From NCBI GenBank assembly GCA_944382845.1, contig CALWNN010000033.1:1-37716 (forward strand): a DNA stretch of 37,716 nt, in the 5' to 3' direction. Of the stretch, positions 23,727 to 30,210 are shown in pieces (position 1 is the first letter of the stretch; each line of letters opens with the position of its first letter). Source of the DNA: an uncultured Clostridia bacterium (lineage in GTDB: Bacteria > Bacillota > Clostridia > Oscillospirales > Ruminococcaceae). Below the pieces are notes generated by a model. It was not told the DNA's origin. It saw nothing but the letters and a program-made list of their open reading frames with translations, and did not search any database. The position numbers were made by a program, and so were the translations under genes.

Positions 23727-26402
23727 TCACTTATGGTTTACAGCCGCCCATGCCGACGATAACACAGGAACCAAAGCTGCGCAGGCAGTGGAACACAAAA
23801 GCTGTATGCTGTTAAGCGGAACGGTTGAGAATACTGTTTGCAAAAATGGAATGTAGATAGCGGCGACAAGACACAAAAGTGATATTATTACAGAAATTAC
23901 AAGAAAGATATTGTTGAGATAATGGATATTAAAGAGAGATCTTTCTTCGCTTTTACATTCAAATACATGAATGAGCTGGCTTGCAATAAGTGTAAAAAGT
24001 GCGCAGGTTCGTGCCGTGTGGATATCTCCTCCGAAACGAAGTCCAAGTACAAACGAACATATGGTGAAAAGCCCGATAAGTATGCCCCTGAAAACAATTC
24101 TGCCTAATAGACCTCCCGAAAAAAAGCTGTCGGAGTTTTTGCGCGGAGGTTTTGACATGATATTTTTTTCAGTGGGTTCAAGTCCGAGACCTATTGCGGG
24201 AAGTCCGTCTGTAACAAGATTTACAAGAAGTATCTGAGTTGGAAGAAGAATAAGAGGAAGTCCCATAAGTATGCTCAGAAACATTGTTACGACTTCGCCT
24301 ATGTTGCAGGAAAGAAGATAGCGCACGAATTTTCTTATGTTTGAGTAGATAGTCCTTCCTTCCTCCACTGCGCTGACAAGAGTTGAAAAATTATCGTCAA
24401 GCAAAATAAGGTCTGCCGCCTGCTTTGTAACGTCGGTCCCCGTTATTCCCATGGAAACGCCTATGCTTGCTTCTTTTATGGCAGGAGCGTCGTTGACTCC
24501 GTCTCCCGTCATTGCTACAATATATCCATGTCGTTTGAACGCTTTTACTATTCTGAGCTTGTGGTCGGGAGTGACTCTTGCAAATACGGCGGTATTTTCA
24601 ATTGCTCCGTCAAGCTCGCTGTCGGAAAGAGATGAAAGCTCATCGCCTGTCATTGCTCTCATGCCGTCCTTTAAAATTCCTGCCTGACTTGCGACTGCGC
24701 AGGCGGTAAGCTTGTGGTCTCCCGTTATCATCACAGTTTTGATGTGGGCTTTTTCGCATTTCCTTATAGCTTTTTTAGCCTCCGGGCGAATGGGATCTTC
24801 CATTGCGCAAAGCCCCAAGAAAACAATTTTATGTCCCAGTTGCTTTGAAAACGCAAGGACTCTGTATGCCTGCAACGCATATGAATCGTTGGCTTTTAAG
24901 ATAAGCTTTCTTATATTGTCGGTAAGCGGAGTCTCGCCTTTGTCGGAAAGTATGTATCCACAGTTTTTTAATACAACGTCAACAGCTCCCTTTGTGAAAA
25001 TTACCGTTTTTCCCAAGCTGTCACGGGCAGTTACAGACATAAACCTTGTTTTTGAGTCAAAGGGTATCTCGCTTATTCTTTGAAAGCCTGATTTTTCGGC
25101 AAATATCCCTGCCTTTGCTCCTGCGACAAGAAGCGCGGTTTCAGTAGGGTCGCCTACCGCTTCCCATACTGCTCCTCTTGAATTTCGGTTTCTTTTGGAC
25201 GAGTCGTAAACAGGTTCAGATATGCAACCGTTACTGCAAACAACCGCACAGGTAAGAAGCTCGGTCAGCACAGTGTAATTTTCCGGTGAAATTTTAATTC
25301 CATCGGTTTTTACATCTCCGTTTTTTGAATATCCTGTTCCGGTAAATTCAAATTGGTGGTTTGCGGTAAACACCTTGCACACAGTCATTTTATTTTCGGT
25401 GACCGTACCTGTCTTGTCGGTGCAGATAACAGACGCACATCCTAAGGTTTCAACGGAATGAAGCTTGTGGACAAGAGCGTTTTTCTTAAGCATCCGCCTT
25501 ACCGCAAGAGCAAGCGCAATAGTTACCGCCGCAGGAAGTCCCTCAGGAATAGCCGCAATGGCGATCGTTATACCTGTCATGAACATTGTAAAAAAGCTTT
25601 CGCCTCGTATTAATCCTGCCGCAAAAACAAGAACACATACACCGATGCAGATTAAGCCCAAAACCTTTCCAAGCTCGTCAAGCTTTTTCTGCAAAGGGGT
25701 AAGCTCATCGGGAATATCCCTTATCATTCCCGAAACCTTGCCCATCTGCGTGCGGAGTCCTGTTGAAGTGCAAAGGCATTTTGCAGTTCCTTTTACAGCG
25801 ACTGTGCCCATATAAGCCATGTGAGAACAGTTTATGCTTTCAAAGTCTGTTTCAGATGTTCTGCGGATTTTTTCCGCAGGCACAGACTCTCCGTTCAATA
25901 CAGATTCATCGCAAGAAAAGTTAGAGCAGGAAAGTATATATCCGTCGGCAGGGATACGGTCGCCTGCTTCAAGCAAAAACACGTCACCTTCTGCCACTTC
26001 CTCGGCGGGTATTTCGGTAAGCTTTCCGTCGCGATAGACTTTTGCGGTCGGTGCGGTCATTTTCTCAAGAGCAAGAAGCGTATTCTCTGTGCGGTATTCC
26101 TGAATGAATCCCAGAACTGCGTTTATAAGAACAATGAGAAGTATAGTTCCTGCGTCGTAAAATTCCCCAAGGATGATCGAAATCACAGTTGCACCCAGAA
26201 GGATCATTACCATAAAATCGTGAAACTGTCCAGCAAAGATCTTTGCCGCCGACTTTTTCTTCTTTGTTGACAGCTTGTTCAAGCCGTTGATCTTCAACCT
26301 TCTTGCGGCTTCTTCACCTGTAAGTCCCTGTGTGTCCGGAGAGGACTCCGGCTGTGTGATTTGCGGCTGAAATGTTTTGTCAAGTATTTCAAGCATTTGC
26401 AT
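23727..26402 (-). CDS. P-type Ca2+-transporting ATPase
   Basis: The 891-residue P2-type pump is probably for calcium export. Motifs are the actuator LNGESVPAEK (169-178, TGES equivalent), M4 AAIPEGLPA (283-291), phosphorylation site CTDKTGT (D329), KGA in the nucleotide domain (471-473), and TGDGVNDAP (632-640). The M6 segment NLVTDGLPAIGLG keeps the Asn and Asp of one Ca2+ site, as in LMCA1/PMCA-like pumps that carry one ion. About ten membrane helices fit. The 2-residue-later ATG at 26396 is better spaced from AAAGGA than ATG 26402, so either may be the start. It is monocistronic. Confidence 0.92.
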   Translation of the reverse strand: MQMLEILDKTFQPQITQPESSPDTQGLTGEEAARRLKINGLNKLSTKKKKSAAKIFAGQFHDFMVMILLGATVISIILGEFYDAGTILLIVLINAVLGFIQEYRTENTLLALEKMTAPTAKVYRDGKLTEIPAEEVAEGDVFLLEAGDRIPADGYILSCSNFSCDESVLNGESVPAEKIRRTSETDFESINCSHMAYMGTVAVKGTAKCLCTSTGLRTQMGKVSGMIRDIPDELTPLQKKLDELGKVLGLICIGVCVLVFAAGLIRGESFFTMFMTGITIAIAAIPEGLPAAVTIALALAVRRMLKKNALVHKLHSVETLGCASVICTDKTGTVTENKMTVCKVFTANHQFEFTGTGYSKNGDVKTDGIKISPENYTVLTELLTCAVVCSNGCISEPVYDSSKRNRNSRGAVWEAVGDPTETALLVAGAKAGIFAEKSGFQRISEIPFDSKTRFMSVTARDSLGKTVIFTKGAVDVVLKNCGYILSDKGETPLTDNIRKLILKANDSYALQAYRVLAFSKQLGHKIVFLGLCAMEDPIRPEAKKAIRKCEKAHIKTVMITGDHKLTACAVASQAGILKDGMRAMTGDELSSLSDSELDGAIENTAVFARVTPDHKLRIVKAFKRHGYIVAMTGDGVNDAPAIKEASIGVSMGITGTDVTKQAADLILLDDNFSTLVSAVEEGRTIYSNIRKFVRYLLSCNIGEVVTMFLSILMGLPLILLPTQILLVNLVTDGLPAIGLGLEPTEKNIMSKPPRKNSDSFFSGGLLGRIVFRGILIGLFTICSFVLGLRFGGDIHTARTCALFTLIASQLIHVFECKSEERSLFNIHYLNNIFLVISVIISLLCLVAAIYIPFLQTVFSTVPLNSIQLLCSTACAALVPVLSSAWAAVNHK

Positions 26403-26949
26403 CCGTCCTTTCTTTGGTTACTTGTCCTAACAAAGCATATTCAGCAAAAGAAAGGATTATGCAAAAAGAATCCCTCATGTAAAAAATAATGTGGGGAGAC
26501 TTATAAATTCGGGATTGTATGAGTTTTTGTCCAACATTTCAAATGCTTTTTGGAAATTTTAGTGTAATACAGTGGATACTGAACAAAAGCGAAAGGCTTT
26601 GGAACCGCAAAAACACTGTGTTACAGAGCTTTTTCTTGAACACGCTCAACGCCAAGATACAGAACTTCCTTACGGGTTTTCTGTACTGCGCCATCAAATC
26701 AAGAAATAAAACATCCTTGCCATTTTATATCAATTACGGCGTTCCTTTATCAGCAACTAAAGCTCCGAAAAAAGACGGTAAAGGTTATGAAGCCATCAGA
26801 AATATTTCTGTTTCTTCGGGTATGAAGTGGCTAAAACAAATTTCTGCTTGTAAGCCTTTAGCTGATTTAGCATTTTAGTTTTGTGCATTGTGACGGTTTT
26901 ATTTTTTACTGCCTACTTTTGCTTGACACTAACCGGTGAAGGTGATGAA
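26403..26949. other. Gene-poor stretch, probably decayed
   Basis: Stop-riddled DNA with no ribosome-site-led frame. A 119-codon open frame at 26519-26878 has no recognisable product, and the other frames show equally good protein-like patches (for example one containing KHCVTELFLEHAQRQDTELP, ended by TAA near 26708). Multiple short coding-like patches in different frames suggest an old degraded gene. Confidence 0.4.
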
Positions 26950-26978
26950 TTGACTTTTTCGGGGTGAGGGTGTATAAT
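26950..26978 (+). promoter_or_regulatory. Orphan sigma-A promoter
   Basis: TTGACT (26950-26955), a 17-bp spacer, TATAAT (26973-26978), followed by a ribosome site ATAGGAGG at about 26984-26991 and the hairpin GTTGC...GCAAC. No real gene follows; the only frame is a few codons. It looks like the 5' end of a lost mobile-element gene. Confidence 0.6.
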
Positions 26979-27052
26979 GGAGATAGGAGGCAGGTTGCTT
27001 TTCGTCGCAACGTGATTAAGCACAGCTCTGAAAGAGATGTAAGTATCAACGC

Positions 27053-27067
27053 TTTGCTCCGATTTAA
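27053..27067 (+). repeat. Dispersed motif TTTGCTCCGATTTAA, copy 4
   Basis: It abuts precisely the C-terminal end of the TnpV-like remnant on the minus strand. Confidence 0.6.
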
Positions 27068-27145
27068 AATCAATTCTGCTTTGACAATTTCATCAACTGC
27101 ACTTCGTATAGTATTCATTCTCTGTACCCATTCCAAGGGGTTTCT
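27068..27145 (-). pseudogene. C-terminal remnant of a TnpV-like transposon protein
   Basis: The minus-strand segment reading NPLEWVQRMNTIRSAVDEIV then KAELI matches the conserved C-terminus of TnpV proteins found in Clostridia transposons (pattern EWVxRMNxIRxxAxEIVxxELI). The preceding residues up to 27208 are not TnpV-like, and there is no ATG or ribosome site. The natural stop is replaced by the dispersed motif. Only about 26 codons remain. Confidence 0.6.
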
Positions 27146-27396
27146 CGCTGCACACTTCTGACACACTCTTTTTTTCTTATTGTACTTACTTTGCCTCGGA
27201 TGTGTCAAGTTTTTTTATGTGGGATCAATATAAGATTGTTGATATTTTATGGATGGTCTTTTTCATTTCAAAGTAAAGCGGATGCAGAACAAAATTGAAT
27301 TGTATCCGTTATTTTGTTTCGCAAACTCTGCTCTCATGCTAAAGTTTTGATCTGCCTATATTATTGTATTATGCCATGGTTTTAACAAATTATGTA
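27146..27396. other. AT-rich region upstream of agrA
   Basis: No gene. A modest hairpin CGGATGCA...TGTATCCG (about 27279-27312) with a T-rich downstream side is visible. It could insulate agrA from upstream transcription. Confidence 0.35.
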
Positions 27397-27425
27397 TTGA
27401 TTTCACGTGAAAAATTTGGTATAAT
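27397..27425 (+). promoter_or_regulatory. Promoter of agrAC with palindrome in the spacer
   Basis: TTGATT (27397-27402), a 17-bp spacer, TATAAT (27420-27425). The 12-bp perfect palindrome TTTCACGTGAAA (27401-27412) overlaps the -35 edge and lies within the spacer. Protein binding there would block RNA polymerase, so repression is the simplest reading. Confidence 0.7.
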
Positions 27426-27448
27426 GTCGATTAAGGTAGGTGAGTTTT

Positions 27449-28177
27449 ATGATAAGAATAGCAGTAGTAGACGATGAACCTAATCAAGCAGAGCAAACTG
27501 CGGAATATGTACGGGAGTATATGAAGTCTAAAAATGCAGATGCAATAATTGAGATGTACAGCAACGGAACAGAACTGGCTAAGATCTCGACTTTGTACGA
27601 TCTGATGTTTCTTGATATAGAGATGCCTGAAATAAATGGGATATATCTTGCAAGAAAAATAAGACAGACAAATCATAAACTGCATATCGTGTATGTAACA
27701 AATTTTATGAAATATCGTGATGCTGCATTTATGGTTCATGCCTACGGATATATTAAAAAGCCTGTTGTGAAAGATAAAATAAATGAAATTCTTAACGATT
27801 TTTTGAATGAATGCCGAGATAAAAAGAATACGGTGGTATTTAAACAAATTGACGGAACGAATTACATTACAGACGTTTCCGATATATGCTATTTTGAATA
27901 TATCGGAAATAGAAAGATAAACGTGTATATGTATAATAACGACTGCATAAGGATCTCAAAATCTTTGTTAAATTTGGAAAGTGAGTATGAAGCTTACGGA
28001 TTTGCCTCACCTCATAAATCGTATCTCGTTAATCTTAACAGAGTAAAGGATTTTGATATGAAAGAATGTGTTTTGCTCTTTGATAATGGAATGACAATAA
28101 ATACTGCTCATAAAAGGAAAAAGAAGTTTCAGAACATTCTGAGCGAATATTTTCATAAAAGACTGGAGAATAGGTAA
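27449..28177 (+). CDS. agrA: AgrA/LytTR-family response regulator
   Basis: The 242-residue regulator has a receiver domain (1-120) and a LytTR DNA-binding domain (about 130-235). Receiver residues are D8/D9 in VVDDEP, phosphorylation site D56 in FLDIEMP, T84 and K103/K104 in YIKKP. The LytTR part shows HKSYLVNLNRV (189-199), the conserved strand-loop that contacts direct repeats spaced about 20-21 bp. ATG 27449 with AAGGTAGGTGAG upstream is chosen over GTG 27440, which lies in that ribosome site. The kinase gene follows with a 1-nt gap. Likely target: the direct repeats at 29505-29529 before the agrD promoter. Confidence 0.88.
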   Translation: MIRIAVVDDEPNQAEQTAEYVREYMKSKNADAIIEMYSNGTELAKISTLYDLMFLDIEMPEINGIYLARKIRQTNHKLHIVYVTNFMKYRDAAFMVHAYGYIKKPVVKDKINEILNDFLNECRDKKNTVVFKQIDGTNYITDVSDICYFEYIGNRKINVYMYNNDCIRISKSLLNLESEYEAYGFASPHKSYLVNLNRVKDFDMKECVLLFDNGMTINTAHKRKKKFQNILSEYFHKRLENR

Positions 28178-28178
28178 A

Positions 28179-29480
28179 ATGATAACCACGGTAATGAATA
28201 TAATTTCAAACATAATGCTGTTTGTTTTTGCAGAGAAAATATATCCGTATTATTATCCTTCGAAAAAAAGGACGGCATATCTGAAGATAGCTTTAATTAT
28301 TGGAATATCGGTTTTGCTTGCACTTCTCCAACCGATCGAGCTTAAATTTATCAACTATGTTCTGGTAGTTCTTTCGATAAATATGTACAATAAAATTTTC
28401 TATAAAACTGAGGGATACTCATATATTTTGTTTAATATGTCGGCGCTTTTGTTCATCCTGCTGGCAGAGTTCGCTTCTGTAATAATAATTCCGTTGGTAA
28501 CGCATAAAACGATAAATGAATTTCTTGCAGAAGGAAATATGCTGAGCAGTTATCTGATAAACTGGTTTATTATGTTTGTAATTTTTCAGACGGTATATAT
28601 GACGATGAAAAAGCGCAAAGAGCAAATACCAAGTATAACATTGACAGCAATAGCGGCATATTTGCTGTTATTTGTGCTTGAGATAGTAATGATAGGCTAT
28701 ACAACAAAATTAGTCTCCGAGAAGAAAGCAACAACAGTATTACTTATAGCTTTAAGCGGATATTTTCTGATAAATCTTCTTGTGGCACATTTGATATTCA
28801 AAAGTTCAAGGGGCAGTGAGATAAAATATGAATATGAACTGCTTCAGCAGCAGGCAGCAACTCAGATGATGCTATACAGGGACCTGCTTAAGAAATACGA
28901 ACAATCACAGAAGATAACGCATGATGTCAACAGACATCTGGTAACCTTGTCCGGACTTTTTACGGATAAGGAAACAAAAGCAGAAAAATATCTGTCTGAT
29001 TTTGTACAGGAAATAGAACAGATAAAACCTCAATTTAAAAGCAAAAATGCTATATTGGACGTCATAATCAATCATAAGATACTTCAATCAGAAATGAACG
29101 GTATTCATTTTGCTGTGGATTATGATGATACCGATCTGAACTTTATTTCAGATATGGATATAACGGTGATAATGGCAAACATACTGGATAATGCTTACGA
29201 GGCGGTTGAAAAGCTTGATCAAAACCATAGAGAAGTAAGACTGGTAATAAACCATATGGCAGGTTATGTGCTGATAAACGTATCGAATAATTATGCTCAG
29301 GTAAACCGTGAACCGGACGGAAAGTTTCTTTCAACAAAAATAAATCATCTTGGAATAGGAATGAAGAACGTACAGCGGGCGGTAGAAAAATACGATGGCA
29401 TTTACGGCGCAGAAGTCAATGGCGACAGATTCATAGTGAAAATCACAATTCCATATGTAAAAAAAGAGCGTTCCGTGTAA
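28179..29480 (+). CDS. agrC: AgrC-type peptide-sensing histidine kinase
   Basis: The 433-residue kinase has six hydrophobic segments in the first 208 residues (about 5-25, 34-50, 55-70, 82-106, 122-142, 152-208 containing two), the usual sensor of cyclic autoinducing peptides. It then has a dimerisation helix with KITHDVNRHL (H248 the likely phosphorylation site). The GHKL ATPase domain shows the N-box NILDNAYEAVEK (334-345) and the G-box NHLGIGMKNV (389-398). The compact GHKL form lacking a D-F-L box is typical of AgrC/ComD. The frame is complete and apparently functional. A terminator hairpin overlaps the 3' end. The cognate signal genes downstream are broken. Confidence 0.85.
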   Translation: MITTVMNIISNIMLFVFAEKIYPYYYPSKKRTAYLKIALIIGISVLLALLQPIELKFINYVLVVLSINMYNKIFYKTEGYSYILFNMSALLFILLAEFASVIIIPLVTHKTINEFLAEGNMLSSYLINWFIMFVIFQTVYMTMKKRKEQIPSITLTAIAAYLLLFVLEIVMIGYTTKLVSEKKATTVLLIALSGYFLINLLVAHLIFKSSRGSEIKYEYELLQQQAATQMMLYRDLLKKYEQSQKITHDVNRHLVTLSGLFTDKETKAEKYLSDFVQEIEQIKPQFKSKNAILDVIINHKILQSEMNGIHFAVDYDDTDLNFISDMDITVIMANILDNAYEAVEKLDQNHREVRLVINHMAGYVLINVSNNYAQVNREPDGKFLSTKINHLGIGMKNVQRAVEKYDGIYGAEVNGDRFIVKITIPYVKKERSV

Positions 29481-29500
29481 AATCGGGACGCTTTTTGCCT
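29461..29500 (+). terminator. Terminator of agrAC
   Basis: AAAGAGCGTTCCG (29463-29475) pairs with CGGGACGCTTTTT (29484-29496) with two G-U pairs, with the agrC stop in the loop. It separates agrAC from agrDB, which have their own promoter. Confidence 0.8.
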
Positions 29501-29504
29501 TTCG

Positions 29505-29529
29505 GTGCGCCTAATCGGCGTTTAGTGCG
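29505..29529 (+). promoter_or_regulatory. Possible LytTR/AgrA direct-repeat site
   Basis: GTGCG at 29505-29509 and again at 29525-29529 (contexts CGGTGCGCC and TAGTGCGAA), 20 bp apart, ending six bp before the -35 at 29536. LytTR regulators bind direct repeats about 20-21 bp apart just upstream of -35. The sequence itself does not match a fixed consensus, so this rests on spacing and position. Confidence 0.4.
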
Positions 29530-29535
29530 AATGTA

Positions 29536-29565
29536 TTGACAAATTGAGGATTTTGTATATATAAT
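29536..29565 (+). promoter_or_regulatory. Strong promoter of agrD/agrB/exoprotein unit
   Basis: TTGACA (29536-29541), an 18-bp spacer, TATAAT (29560-29565). No terminator or further promoter is seen before the exoprotein gene at 30211, so this promoter probably drives it. Confidence 0.8.
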
Positions 29566-29622
29566 TATTTTATTGTGATTTACGAAATAAATGCTTAATA
29601 TATTTTTAAGGAGGAGTTTTAA

Positions 29623-29767
29623 ATGAAATAATATTAAAAGAAAAGTGCTCGGATTTGTAAGAAGAATCTCTGTTAAAACAGCGGAGCAATCTGCAAATCA
29701 GACATGTCTTTGGTGGATTCATCAGCCTAAGCTGCCTGAAAAAGTAAAGAAGCCGAGAAAATTCTAA
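29623..29767 (+). pseudogene. agrD: agrD-like autoinducing peptide precursor, frameshifted
   Basis: AAGGAGGAG (29608-29616) precedes ATG 29623, but ATG-AAA is followed at once by TAA (29629-29631). Reading one base on (from AAT 29630) gives NIKRKVLGFVRRISVKTAEQ, the amphipathic N-terminal helix of AgrD. Then comes a short segment with the cysteine, TCLWWI, and the recognition tail HQPKLPEKVKKPRKF, equivalent to the charged x-x-P-K-x-P tail cleaved by AgrB. Removing one T near 29629 would give a normal 47-residue precursor with a probable five-residue thiolactone ring CLWWI. An alternative GTG start at 29645 would drop the first six residues but lacks a ribosome site. Confidence 0.7.
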
Positions 29768-29776
29768 ACAAAATGT

Positions 29777-30208
29777 GTGATTCTTTTCACCTTATTTTAT
29801 ACGCCCCTCAGATCATTTGCAGGCGGAATTCATGCTAATACACCTGCAAGATGTTATTTTTTTTCATTGTCAATGCTAATGTTAACTGCTTTGATATTTA
29901 AGTTTCTTAGAATAACTAAGCTGTTTTTTTACTTTTCCATAGTATTTTCAGCTATAGTATTAATTTTACTATCGCCGGTAGAAGATCTCAATAAACCATA
30001 GGATGAGATTGAAATAAAAATATATAGGAAAAAAAGTTTATTAATATGGTGTATTGAAGCTACAGTAGGTGTCATAAGTACTTATTTTTCTTTTGATTTA
30101 CTGTATTCATGTATTTTCTTGAATTTCACAGCATTAAGCGTAATGCTTATATCAGGTAAGATTAAAAACACGATAATTTGTAGTAAAAATAAAATTATGG
30201 AGGAATAA
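29777..30208 (+). pseudogene. agrB: agrB-like peptide processing protease, truncated and stop-interrupted
   Basis: The frame contains RSFAGGIHANTPARC, the AgrB active-site region with the catalytic histidine and cysteine. Hydrophobic helices (FFSLSMLMLTALIFKFL, LFFYFSIVFSAIVLILL) and LSPVEDLNKP follow. TAG at 29999-30001 interrupts where related proteins read L or a similar residue (NKP-L-DE). The same frame then continues DEIEIKIYRKKS and further helices to TAA 30206-30208. About 60-70 N-terminal residues are missing, so deletion plus nonsense mutation inactivate it. Its last codons contain the GGAGG ribosome site of the exoprotein gene. Confidence 0.75.
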
Positions 30209-30210
30209 TA

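Noticed and set aside
25821-26270. 149-codon plus-strand frame
   Set aside because: Antisense to the N-terminal part of the Ca2+ ATPase, no ribosome site.
26519-26878. 119-codon plus-strand frame as a gene
   Set aside because: No ribosome site, no recognisable product, and other frames in the same stretch look equally protein-like; kept only as part of the decayed region.
29999-30001. Pyrrolysine or other recoding at TAG in agrB
   Set aside because: The gene is also N-terminally truncated and agrD is broken, so simple decay is more likely.
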